Source: Bugula neritina
Lineage: Eukaryota; Bryozoa; Gymnolaemata; Cheilostomatida; Bugulidae
DNA length: 64,000 nucleotides
Direction of reading: 5' to 3'
NCBI GenBank assembly: GCA_964035545.1
Contig: OZ037770.1
Location: 9,122,973 to 9,186,972 of the forward strand
Below the pieces are notes generated by a model. The model did no database searches and had not been told where the DNA came from. It saw only the letters and a program-made list of their open reading frames with translations. Both the position numbers and the translations under genes were made by a program. Each line of letters opens with the position of its first letter. Positions within the stretch are counted from its first letter, which is position 1. Positions 21,889-31,489 of the stretch are shown here, piece after piece.

Positions 21889-22098
21889 TCAGTTGCGGCC
21901 CGCGGGGAGGGAGAGCGTCCGCGGGCCGTGACAGTTTAACGCCCCCTGGTATTGGGGTCGTCCTTTCTGTCCCTGGTCTTGACCGACACTACTCCAGCCC
22001 TGCCCCACAGGTGTTGGGGGCACCCGCAGGGCCTGACCGGGGCCAGCACCGGCCAGAATGGTTACCAGTTGTCCCAGCATCTCTACCATACGGTCCAC
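21889..22098 (-). pseudogene. gag: Gypsy gag C-terminal remnant (copy 2)
   Basis: These 69 residues match the end of copy 3 gag (MVEMLGQLVTILAGAGPGQA ... LSLPAGRN then stop). The stop is at the same place in both copies. Everything N-terminal is gone because the element is truncated at about 22100. Confidence 0.8.
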
Positions 22099-22754
22099 TT
22101 ATATATGTTCCTTGAATGGTGACTCTTCTGTTATACTGTTTATAAGTGTGAACCACTTTTTAAACTTTAAAGCATTCTATAGATTAATTATTCCATAATT
22201 ATTGAGGGGAGTAATATTAAATAGAATATGGATGGATATATGGAAATGGGTGTGAAATTTAGTCATTCAATATATATGCATATAAGCTATAAGCTTGTGG
22301 TCAAACTAGTGTAGATGTAGTATTATATTGTGATCTGGCTTCTAGATATGCAGTTTAAAGGCCAACAGACTACGCTGTGTATGTTACCATGCCACTTTAT
22401 CTTCATAAGTATACTCATTTTTTCAACCTTGGAACACAAATATTTTTGTGACGAAAAGAGTATTGATCTATTATAACTTCCTGCATTCAAATAAAGTTCA
22501 ACTCTTTAAAATACAAATGAAACAGAGAACAGAAAACAATATAGCAGAAAGTGCATCAGCACTAAGATGTGCTGTCAGAAAGACCATGAGTTCAAATACA
22601 GGGTGTTGTCTCCCCCACAGAGGATGTCTGAGTTATTTATATCCAGCATCATTATAAAGTCCTGTTAGTTGTATTTAGTGACATACCAGTCTGAATTCTT
22701 ATCACAATGTGATTATTCGGTTTACAGGAAACAGTTGTGTATACTTGGTAGGGA

Positions 22755-22797
22755 GAAGCTGTGGCCTAGGGGTTAGAGCGATTGCCTAGTATGCATG
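22755..22797 (+). mobile_element. Truncated tRNA-derived SINE head
   Basis: GCTGTGGCCTAGGGGTTAGA and the following GCGATTGCCTAG resemble the box A region of the SINE at 39111. The body is absent. The paralogous spacer at 48490 lacks this piece. Confidence 0.4.
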
Positions 22798-23966
22798 GAG
22801 TGTATATACTTGGTAACTGTTACACTGTGTAGTTACTACAAATTCTACAGAATGTGAAACACTGTCTGAGAATGTAATAATGCAACCAGTTTACAAACTC
22901 GAATACTAAACCAGTAAACTTGAACATAACCCCAAGCAAGCAAGGGTCTCCAAGAATTTTTCTATAACTGGCTGTTACATTGGCAATGTTTTACTCTATA
23001 ATACAGAATAGAAATTCTGTAACCTATTTTACTGGGGTAAGACATAGTGATGGTGTTTATAGTGAAATATTATTTTGCCATTAGTAACTGTAATCACTTT
23101 AAAATATTCACTGCTTATAGAATACATTGGAATAATTAATCGCAATATGGCTATTATTTTACCACAGCCAATCAAATGATCATGACATTATATTGCCACC
23201 CAAGGATTTCAAACTGTCACTCAAACCAACATTATTACAAAATCACCATTAAACTGGACCTGAGGTGTGAGAATTACCCAAATTATCATAAGGAGAAGTC
23301 AGGTGCAACAATTCACAGATGCTACTAATATATCAGTGGAGATCCTGCTACACTAACAGGTTTCGTGTACCCTCACAATATCTGACTGATATTCATGTAA
23401 CATTGTTGCTATTGGAAACCAGGTACACAGGAAGTAATACTATCATAACTTTTACTGGTTCTAGACTCTACCATTTGGTTTACAAGGAGTTATTAGTTAG
23501 CCAACACAGAGCTATTGTGATTTAAATTGGACGGATTTACAGTATTATGGTTTGGCATCACTTTTATAGCTTTGCTACCTGAAGTTGGACACCTCTAGTA
23601 TAAATCATAACCAGTGAACTAAAAGTTTTAGTTCATTGATCATAACTATGTAGTAAATTTTGCACTATGGTTGAAGCTAATAAATTTTGGCTAAGTGCAG
23701 CACAAAGTTCTAGGTCACTGAGCCCAAACTCCAAAGTCTATCCCCTCATTCACACTTTGCCAAATCGCAGGCCGCAACGTAAAATATCAGCCATTTTTAC
23801 AAATGTCTGAGCTTCCTGTACGGCAATGCGGTACATTGTCAGATCAAGCACTGCATGATTCAAACCAGTTGCGGCGGGCTCCTATTCTACAGGAAGACAT
23901 ACACATTAATTCATTGGATATAAATGTCCAATGAGGTGCCATAAATCATACCCAATAGCGCACTTA

Positions 23967-24309
23967 GCCTAGGGCCACACGGCGCGTATTTTCGCATGCG
24001 AAAATTGAAATCACAAGTAGCAAAGGTGTCCACTGTGCGCGTTGAGAAAACCTTCGCACTTATCGCTCTGCATTTTCAACGCAAGTGCGAATCGTCTCCG
24101 TCGCCGTCACCTAATTGGCTGGTAGTTATTCAGCGAGCCCAATTTCTTTATTTAGTGCTATATTCCAGTAAATTGCGTTTTATTGAATGCGAGTGCGATT
24201 TAAAAATGAAAGCTTTATTTATCACGCATCACTGACGCTACAGTGGACACCTTTGCTACTTGTGATTTTATTTTTCGCATGCGAAAATACGCACAGTGTG
24301 GCCCTAGGC
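23967..24309. mobile_element. Harbinger-like MITE in spacer of gene B
   Basis: This 343-bp element has perfect 14-bp outer ends (GCCTAGGGCCACAC and its complement) inside longer imperfect inverted repeats. TTA is duplicated on both sides (23964-23966 and 24310-24312). The paralogous spacer at 49635-49645 preserves the empty site CGCACTTAGAGAAC with one TTA. It is about 85% similar by eye to the copy at 11911. Confidence 0.9.
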
Positions 24310-25183
24310 TTAGAGAACTTCAGCTCGGGCACATTAACAATGGCTGACATTTTACGTTACGGCCTACTATACGGCAAAGTGTGAATGACAGGTATACTCA
24401 AACATGAAAAATGCTCAGCTAATGCACTCAATGACCCCAAACTTTCTGTTGCATAAATCCATTTCCGAACTAGGATGCCCTGGTGTGTAACTTTTCAAAA
24501 ACTTTCTGTAATATACACTCAACAATTACATGGCTTTGTGTTGTTGCACAGGAACGTACAATTTTAAGCAAATCTTTAGCCCACAAACAGAGGCAACTTA
24601 TTTCGTATAATAGTTATATTATATAACCCTTTAGCCTGCATATAAAGGCAATTAAGAACAGAGCCAAATAGAGGCAATTTATTTTTCATAATATTTACAG
24701 AAAATAAAGATCAATTTCAAACATACAATCTAGCAGGAAATATGGAACTAGTTCATGTGTAGAGACAAATAAAGTGATAAATCATGTTTTGTGGTTATCT
24801 GTCAAAATACATAACTTTATAACAGCTCACTGTGTAAACTATCAGTATATATAACTATATTATGTAAAATATTAGCTTGTCACACAAAAGCAGTAAATTG
24901 AGATTAGCATCAACAATATAGTAAAATGAATGTTGCAGTAATGGTTGATATTTGATGGTAAATTATAGTAAACATTGTGATGTACTAGAATATCGGTATG
25001 TAGTAAATGTAGACTTAGAGTTACCATATAATCACATTGATCTCTATACGACCTTCAATATAAATCAGGTTAGATATATAAAAAGTTACAGGCTAATACC
25101 TTAAAGTCATGCAGGTTGTGAAATAGGGTTGGTACAAGTGAAAATAAATTGGCGCTTGGAATTATTTAAGTTTAGGTGTAAAT

Positions 25184-25270
25184 GTTAGTTACTGTGACGT
25201 CATACGTCTTTCCACCCCATGCATAGCTGAATAAGTGAGTTACTGGGACGTCACACAGCCTGCCACACTG
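25184..25270. promoter_or_regulatory. Conserved paired CRE-like module downstream of gene B
   Basis: Two half-modules, GTTACTGTGACGTCATACG and GTTACTGGGACGTCACACAG, lie about 52 bp apart. The first contains the full palindrome TGACGTCA. They sit 240-320 bp beyond the stop codon of the residual last exon. Confidence 0.45.
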
Positions 25271-25692
25271 TATCATAGCTCCATGTTGAAGAACTCAGTC
25301 TACAGAGTCAACTTTGAGAATCATCTAGAAATAACAGACACAGTGTATATGTAGAAGTTGTACATCTTAGACATATCACCACAAATATGTACATTAGTAG
25401 AAAACACAGAGTTGAGCACCAGATGTATTCAAACAGAGTCTAGTGTGATAAACAATATAATAAATGTACCACAAGATGGAATAATATCCTGTCACACACC
25501 TGTTTAGTTTAGCTGGTAAAACAGAACTTTCTTCTCATCCCATCTAGGTACAATCAGAGTGTCTTTATACACATGAAGATCACACACACTACTCACAGTT
25601 CTATCAGTTGGATCTTCTACTTTGGACAGTTGTGTACCTGTAACAGGAAATTATGTATTAGTGTGTCATCACTAGTACATAGCATAGTATAT

Positions 25693-25997
25693 TGTGGTGG
25701 CTCGTGGAGCTACCAGCAACACAATACGCGAGGTTGCGTATTGACCCGGAACAATGTATTAGCCAATTAGCTAAGCTGTTTGATAAGTAATAGTAGCCGC
25801 TTCGCGCTACTAGCTCAGTTGAGGATAGTGCTGTAAAATTAAATAGACGTGCGTATCATTACTGTTGTACATTGGAGTTTATTATGTATTCTTGTATTAA
25901 ATATAACGATATCTACTCGACTTAACCGGTGAAGTTTCTCTAGTGATAAATAGACTCTCTTGGTGGCACATCAACCCTAAATCTGAAAACTATAACA
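25693..25997 (+). repeat. 5' LTR of gypsy copy 3
   Basis: The 305-bp LTR starts TGTGGTGGCTCGTGG and ends AAACTATAACA. Compared with the 3' LTR it has one extra A near 25837 and AACG instead of ACCG near 25908. Confidence 0.95.
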
Positions 25998-25998
25998 G

Positions 25999-26016
25999 TG
26001 GTGGCAGCGGTGGGAT
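25999..26016 (+). other. Primer-binding site of gypsy copy 3 (tRNA-Leu type)
   Basis: TGGTGGCAGCGGTGGGAT starts one base after the LTR end. It is complementary to the CCA-tailed 3' end of animal tRNA-Leu(AAG/UAG), a comparison made from memory of the tRNA sequence. Confidence 0.88.
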
Positions 26017-26030
26017 AGTGTATATCAAAG

Positions 26031-26897
26031 ATGGAGACTGAAAATGCTAGAATGCAACCACCCCCAGTAGAAGGTGAGCGTAGAAATGCTGTTAATCCTG
26101 TGAATCGTGAAGGAGAAGAAGCTTATAGACATTGCTTGAAAGCTCCCACCTTTACTGGGTCGGAAGATGTCGAACAATTTATACAAGAATTCAGAGAAGT
26201 AATGGAAGTTGCTCAATGGCCGCATAGAGTAGCCCTCATTCAATTGCGGAGAGCGGTGACGGAGCAAGCCAAGCCGTACGGAGTGGGAACGGACGTAGAC
26301 GGCATACTGGCTGCGCTGCGGGCCCGTTTTGGCACCTCCGTCATAGACGCTAGGACCAAGCTGGAGAGATTGTGCCGCACCCCGCGGACCTCGCTGCAAG
26401 AACATGCCGCGACGGTGAAGAAGCTGGCGCAGATTGCATATAGCGACCTGCCAGCACAACACCAAGAGCGTTACACCTATGACGCCTTTGACCAGTCCCT
26501 AAACGACCTGGGCCTAGACCATCACCTACGAGCTAAAGGGATAACCAGAATAGAGGATGCCCTGAAGGCTGGAGAAGCTTACCTGTTGGCTACCCAAATG
26601 CATCGAGCACAAAGGAACCCACCAGTAGTTGGAGTCAGCGCTGCCAGGGCTACGACAGGCTCCGAAGCCCTCCCGCTGGAAGCCGAAGTGGACCGTATGG
26701 TAGAGATGCTGGGACAACTGGTAACCATTCTGGCCGGTGCTGGCCCCGGTCAGGCCTTGCGGATGCCCCCAACACCTGTGGGGCAGGGCTGGAGTAGCGC
26801 TGATCAGGACCAGGGACAGAAAGGACGACCCCAATACCAGGAGGCGTTAAACTGTCACGGCCCGCGGACACTCTCCCTCCCCGCGGGCCGCAACTAA
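26031..26897 (+). CDS. gag: Gypsy gag (copy 3)
   Basis: This intact 288-aa ORF starts 15 nt after the primer site. The middle matches the retrotransposon gag domain: PTFTGSEDVEQFIQEFREV, a WPHRVALIQLRRAV helix, LRARFG and LCRTPRTSLQEHAATVKKL. The C-terminal part is Pro/Gly-rich and no CCHC zinc knuckle is visible. The stop lies in a frame that is +1 relative to pol. The pol frame is open across the last 40-50 codons of gag, so pol could be reached by a -1 shift. Copy 2 keeps the same gag stop. Confidence 0.93.
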   Translation: METENARMQPPPVEGERRNAVNPVNREGEEAYRHCLKAPTFTGSEDVEQFIQEFREVMEVAQWPHRVALIQLRRAVTEQAKPYGVGTDVDGILAALRARFGTSVIDARTKLERLCRTPRTSLQEHAATVKKLAQIAYSDLPAQHQERYTYDAFDQSLNDLGLDHHLRAKGITRIEDALKAGEAYLLATQMHRAQRNPPVVGVSAARATTGSEALPLEAEVDRMVEMLGQLVTILAGAGPGQALRMPPTPVGQGWSSADQDQGQKGRPQYQEALNCHGPRTLSLPAGRN

Positions 26898-27070
26898 AGG
26901 AGTATGGTGGAACACGCCGTCGTCTGTCCGTACGGACACGGCGGAACATTCTACCCGAGTGGCAGGTACCACGCAGGACTAGTAGGCCCGCACAACGGCC
27001 CAGTACCTTTTCCCTGCCACTCGCTAACCGGTTTCACCGGTTACCTCGGGAGGAGGAGCCCGCCACTGAA

Positions 27071-28534
27071 ATGGAGCCAGAAGGCCCAGTGGAGAGGCCC
27101 AAACCCCGCCGGCACCAACCTCGCCGCCGGAAGCCCCGTAAACCACGGGTGAAACCCCCGCCGTCCTGTCAAACCAGGACAGCACATGCGGGGGGGGTGA
27201 AAGTACAACCACATGGAGAGAGCTATTTCCTACCCGGAAAGGTGGCCGGCAACGCCGTCACTTTCCTGCTCGACTCCGGTTGTACTACTAACCTTCTCAG
27301 CCGTAGAGTCTTTGAGGCACTGCCACGCCGGGACAGGGATAGAGTACGACCATATACTGGAGAACATGGCACCCTGGCAGACGGGTCATGTATCCCCTTT
27401 TATGGTATTATCGAGCTCCCTGGGCGTGTCCGAGATCAGGCTGTACAGGAGACCTTTATCATAGGTCAACAGGAGGAAGATGCTATCCTCGGAATGCCCT
27501 TCTTGAAGCAACACCAGTGCCGAATAGATTTTAGTAAGTCGGTGGTGCTGATGGGCGGGCGAGAACTCGCCTGTGTGGATAAGTTTGGGCGTCCTCTGAT
27601 GGGCGGTGTTCAGGTAGTTCGAAACTGCACCGTACCCGGACGCTCCAGAGCTACTATCCACTGCCGAGTGAACAGCAACCGGATAGCCAGGCTCGGGGTC
27701 GTTGAAAGCGCGCACGAAAAGATCCAACTCGCCAGTAGTTTAAACCGACTAACTGAGCGAGGGGAGGTCTTAGTGCAGTGCGTCAACCCCTTTACCGAGC
27801 CCATTGAGCTCCCAGCTGGGTCAATGCTGGGCCGGTTCCATTCCGTCCAGGAAGAGGACGTGAGCCCGTCGCTGGGTGACGCGACGGAGGCACCCCCCCG
27901 ACACCCTATTCAGGGACGAGGGGCAGTCCCGACACATCTCCGGGAGTTATACGAAACAGCCAGTGGCGGCTGCGCGAGTAACAGAGAACGCCAAGCTATG
28001 GCCAAGTTACTACGCGACTACGGTGATGTGTTCAGCAGCGGAGAGAATGACGTGGGACTGACTGGAATTGTCAGACACGAAATACCGCTGACTGCAGGGA
28101 CAGTCCCTGTCCGGCAGCCCACGCGCAGGCTGGGGCCGGAGAAAGAGAAGGAGGTTAGCCGACAAGTACGGGATCTTCTGGACCGGGGACTGATAGAGCC
28201 CGCCCATAGTGCGTGGAGCTCGCCAGTCGTACTGGTCCGGAAGAAAGACGGCAGTTGGCGGTTCTGTGTGGACTACCGCAAACTCAATAGCGTAACCATA
28301 CAGGACGCCTACCCTCTACCTCGTATTGACGAGTCATTGGACGCCCTAGCCGGCAGCAAGTACTTCAGTACGTTAGACTTGCTAAGCGGCTATTGGCAGG
28401 TTCCTCTGAGTCCCGACGCCCAAGAGAAAGCGGCGTTTATCACACGGGACGGTTTGTTGGTAGTGGAAGGTGCTGCCCTTCGGGTTAACCTCCGCCCCAG
28501 CCACCTTCCAGAGGCTGATGGAACAAGTCCTTAG
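27071..28534 (+). CDS. pol: Gypsy protease and N-terminal RT (copy 3)
   Basis: The frame is open well upstream of the first Met. It contains a basic Pro-rich linker, the retropepsin motif LLDSGCTTNLLS (about residue 67), ILGMPFLKQHQC, and RT fingers (RKKDGSWRFCVDYRKLNS, LDLLSGYWQVPLSP). Near 28455 a net one-base insertion shifts the frame just before the LPFGLTSAP block, and translation ends at 28534. The rest of RT continues in the overlapping frame from 28470. Confidence 0.92.
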   Translation: MEPEGPVERPKPRRHQPRRRKPRKPRVKPPPSCQTRTAHAGGVKVQPHGESYFLPGKVAGNAVTFLLDSGCTTNLLSRRVFEALPRRDRDRVRPYTGEHGTLADGSCIPFYGIIELPGRVRDQAVQETFIIGQQEEDAILGMPFLKQHQCRIDFSKSVVLMGGRELACVDKFGRPLMGGVQVVRNCTVPGRSRATIHCRVNSNRIARLGVVESAHEKIQLASSLNRLTERGEVLVQCVNPFTEPIELPAGSMLGRFHSVQEEDVSPSLGDATEAPPRHPIQGRGAVPTHLRELYETASGGCASNRERQAMAKLLRDYGDVFSSGENDVGLTGIVRHEIPLTAGTVPVRQPTRRLGPEKEKEVSRQVRDLLDRGLIEPAHSAWSSPVVLVRKKDGSWRFCVDYRKLNSVTIQDAYPLPRIDESLDALAGSKYFSTLDLLSGYWQVPLSPDAQEKAAFITRDGLLVVEGAALRVNLRPSHLPEADGTSP

Positions 28535-31472
28535 CGGACTCCATTGGAAGACACTGCTGGTCTACCTCGATGATGTCATCGTAATCTCTCCAGACTTCGA
28601 GACACATGTCAGTCGTCTGCAGGAGGTTTTCGAGAGACTCCGAGGTGCCGGTCTTAAGCTCAAACCTTCCAAGTGCGCTCTGTTGCAGCCGGAGGTCAAG
28701 TACCTGGGGCACGTTGTCGGTCGAAACGGCGTGGCAACGGATCCCGAAAAGGTACGGGCAGTAGAAGACTGGGTCACCCCTCAAGACTTGACCGGACTCC
28801 GGGCTTTCTTGGGGCTGGTAGGGTATTACAGGCAATACATACCAGACTTTGCGGACATAGCCCAGCCGTTAAACCGGCTTACCGCAAAGGGGGTGACGTG
28901 GCAGTGGACTCCAGTCGAACAAGAAGCGTTCGACCGCCTCAAGGGCTGCCTCCTAACGGCGCCCATCTTGGCCTACCCAGACCCCACTCTGGAGTACATC
29001 CTAGACACGGACGCCAGTGACCAGAATGTTGGCGCTGTGCTGTCACAAGTGCAGGAAGGCCGAGAGGTAGTAGTAGCCTACTACAGCAAGTCTCTCTCCC
29101 CCGCTGAACGAAATTACTGCACTACCCGCAAGGAGCTGCTGGCAGTAATCAAGTCAGTGAAGCACTTCAGACCATACCTATATGGCAGGAAGTTCCGGCT
29201 GCGTACGGATCATGCCTCGCTGATCTGGTTGTGCAGGAGAGCAGAACCCTCTAGTCAGGTCGCCCGGTGGCTCGAAATCCTAGCTGAATTCTCGTACCGG
29301 ATCGAACACCGACCGGGCAAGAGACACAGCAATGCGGATGGGTTGAGTCGCCGACCTGACGGAGGTTGCAAACAGTGTCTCAACATCGAGAGGAGGGATG
29401 GAGGTCTCCCACGATGCGAGTTGGAGACGCTGGCTCATCACGGAGCACCGTTTGACTGGGATCAAGGTCAACTCAGGCAAAGAGTAGATGAGTCCCCGGA
29501 GGATGTACAAAACCTCCGCGCCAACCCTGTACTGGCCGGTAAGGTTCGAGAGCTGAAGAAGCTCCAAGAAGAGCTGCCTGGAGTCGTGGCAGACATCTAC
29601 CGGGCCAAAAGGGAAGGGCGACGACCCAGCGAGGAACGCATACGACAGGGATGCGCCGAGTTCCGGCTATACTGTCAGCGTTGGGACTCGCTGCGGATCG
29701 GGCAGGATGGGTTGCTAACCATCTCTCTAGCTGCCAGCGGCAGACACCCGGAAAGGAAGAGGGTAGTCTGCCCCACAGCCATCCGCCGTGAGTTGATTTG
29801 GGATACTCACAAGCAGGCCCACGCAGGGGTCAAGCGAGTGATATCCAAATTACGACTCTGGTGGTATTGGCCGCAGACGGAGCGTGACGTCCGGCTCAGA
29901 GTCAAACAGTGTGAGATCTGCCAGGCCAGTAAGCATAGCCGCCCCCCTGGTGAAGCAGGACGGCGGAGGCTATATGCTGGTAGGCCCTGGCAAGTAGTCG
30001 CTGTAGACATGGTCGGACCCATGCCCCTGACCCCCAGAGGCAATAATTGGATCCTAGTACTAACCGACCACTTTACTAGGTGGGCGGATGCTCTGGCTAT
30101 CCCAGATGCATCAGCCCCAACAGTGGCCAGGGCACTAGACCAACATGTATTCTGTTATTTTGGGCTTCCCGAACAGATACACTCTGATCAAGGCGCTCAA
30201 TTCCAGTCTCAACTGATGAGCGACCTTTGCCACCTCTGGGGAGTAAATCAGAGCAGGACCACCCCCTACCACCCTCAAGGTAACGGGGTGGTGGAGCGCA
30301 ACAACCGGATGCTAGGTGATGCGCTCCGGAGTCTCCTCCTTGGACGAGGTCAAGAGGAATGGGATACGGTGTTGCCGCAAGTCATGCGTGCATACCGTAG
30401 CACCCCACACACCAGTACTGGTGAGACCCCAAACCTCTTGATGCTCGGGAGAGAGACTCGTGTCCCTGACCATCTCACCTATCACGTTCCAGAGCAGGAT
30501 AACTCAGTCCATGAGTACGCCAGTGAACTAGTGGAACGGATGAAGGCCGCACACGAGATACTGCGTCAACAGCAGTGGAAGGTGCGGCACGAAGATTCCG
30601 ATGAACCACCCCTCTATCAAAGAGGAGATAAGGTGTGGATGGTCAATTACCGTAGGCGCCGCGGACAGGCTGATAAGCTGAAGCCTAAGTTCGTAGGCCC
30701 CTACGTGGTCGTCGAGGCTATGCCCAATCATACGTACAAGATTGAGCGCTCAGGACAGGTGTCTATCCAGAATGAGTCTCGCTTGAAACCGTATTGGGCT
30801 AGCCCTGACGGAGTGGGAGAAGCCCCCCCGTTGTTAGAGCCCAGGAGGCAGACAACGACGCGCGGGCGACGGCGGCATGGACCTGAATACGAAGTGGTCA
30901 TACCGCGGGAGGAAAACTTGGTGAGAGAGGAGCGGCAGCTTTTGTCAACAGAAGCGTGTCCGCCACCGCCAAGTCTAATTCCATCACTTCCAGAAACCGA
31001 GCCGGTTCCGGAAGTGCAAACCCCCACGGAGGGAGGGGCTCCATCCGGAGAACAAGAAGAGGTGACCATTAACGGTGAAGTAGAGACGCCATTAGAGGCC
31101 CCTACTAACGAGCCGGCAAGCGTGTCACCCCCCCTAGAAAGGGGACAGCGTACGAGGAAGCCCCCACCGTATTTGAAAGACTTCATATGTGACTGCATTA
31201 GAAGCGGCGCACATGAAAGTCTAGGGGAAAACCGTACGATGAAATGTTGGAGTTGTGAACCCCACGCAAATATCAACTTTTGCGAGGGCGGAATAGTGGG
31301 AGGAATTAATGCGCGTAAAGCAAATAGTTCCGACCTCGTGCCTCAGAAACGATGCTCAGCCTTTTCTTATGCTGACATCGCCAAAGGCAGACGTATCTCA
31401 CAACCAGCTCCAACCTTACCAAGAACGTTGAGTATGGACATTCATACCGAGTTCCCAGGTAAGCCAGTATAA
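28470..31472 (+). CDS. pol: Gypsy RT (C-terminal part), RNase H and integrase (copy 3)
   Basis: This 1000-residue frame starts at LPFGLTSAPATFQRLM and includes the catalytic YLDD (about residue 31). RNase H follows (ILDTDASDQNVGAVLSQ, TDHASLIWL), then the integrase HHCC domain (HKQAHAGV...CEICQASK) and DDE residues (AVDMVGPMP, HSDQGAQFQS, GNGVVERNNR). A GPYVVVEAMP module and a Pro-rich tail with PPPYLKDFICD end it. The frame is uninterrupted for 3 kb, consistent with recent activity. A CAG|GTAAGC donor-like site (31458/31459) lies 14 nt before its stop. Confidence 0.95.
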   Translation: MLPFGLTSAPATFQRLMEQVLSGLHWKTLLVYLDDVIVISPDFETHVSRLQEVFERLRGAGLKLKPSKCALLQPEVKYLGHVVGRNGVATDPEKVRAVEDWVTPQDLTGLRAFLGLVGYYRQYIPDFADIAQPLNRLTAKGVTWQWTPVEQEAFDRLKGCLLTAPILAYPDPTLEYILDTDASDQNVGAVLSQVQEGREVVVAYYSKSLSPAERNYCTTRKELLAVIKSVKHFRPYLYGRKFRLRTDHASLIWLCRRAEPSSQVARWLEILAEFSYRIEHRPGKRHSNADGLSRRPDGGCKQCLNIERRDGGLPRCELETLAHHGAPFDWDQGQLRQRVDESPEDVQNLRANPVLAGKVRELKKLQEELPGVVADIYRAKREGRRPSEERIRQGCAEFRLYCQRWDSLRIGQDGLLTISLAASGRHPERKRVVCPTAIRRELIWDTHKQAHAGVKRVISKLRLWWYWPQTERDVRLRVKQCEICQASKHSRPPGEAGRRRLYAGRPWQVVAVDMVGPMPLTPRGNNWILVLTDHFTRWADALAIPDASAPTVARALDQHVFCYFGLPEQIHSDQGAQFQSQLMSDLCHLWGVNQSRTTPYHPQGNGVVERNNRMLGDALRSLLLGRGQEEWDTVLPQVMRAYRSTPHTSTGETPNLLMLGRETRVPDHLTYHVPEQDNSVHEYASELVERMKAAHEILRQQQWKVRHEDSDEPPLYQRGDKVWMVNYRRRRGQADKLKPKFVGPYVVVEAMPNHTYKIERSGQVSIQNESRLKPYWASPDGVGEAPPLLEPRRQTTTRGRRRHGPEYEVVIPREENLVREERQLLSTEACPPPPSLIPSLPETEPVPEVQTPTEGGAPSGEQEEVTINGEVETPLEAPTNEPASVSPPLERGQRTRKPPPYLKDFICDCIRSGAHESLGENRTMKCWSCEPHANINFCEGGIVGGINARKANSSDLVPQKRCSAFSYADIAKGRRISQPAPTLPRTLSMDIHTEFPGKPV

Positions 31473-31489
31473 GTCTTGTATTCCTATTC

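Larger units (their letters stand above)
15651..22100 (-). mobile_element. Ty3/gypsy retrotransposon, copy 2 (5' truncated)
   Basis: The element reads right to left and is closely related to copy 3. It ends with a 3' LTR (15651-15955) flanked by ATAT (15647-15650). At the other end homology stops inside gag at about 22100. The missing part includes most of gag, the primer site and the 5' LTR. Host sequence to the left matches the unit at 37133, and host sequence to the right matches about 37410, so roughly 280 bp of flank vanished too. Several frame breaks in pol show decay. Confidence 0.92.
22101..25503. other. Spacer downstream of gene B, duplicated at about 48.2-51.0 kb
   Basis: There is no convincing gene. 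The stretch is nearly collinear with 48.19-50.97 kb, and its first 0.8 kb also matches 37.41-38.1 kb. It contains a MITE absent from the 49.6-kb copy, a short SINE head at 22755-22797, and the conserved 3' UTR-like segment from 25.27 kb. Confidence 0.75.

Noticed and set aside
23996-24384. Plus-strand frames across the MITE
   Set aside because: They are by-products of the inverted-repeat sequence and stop at its edges.
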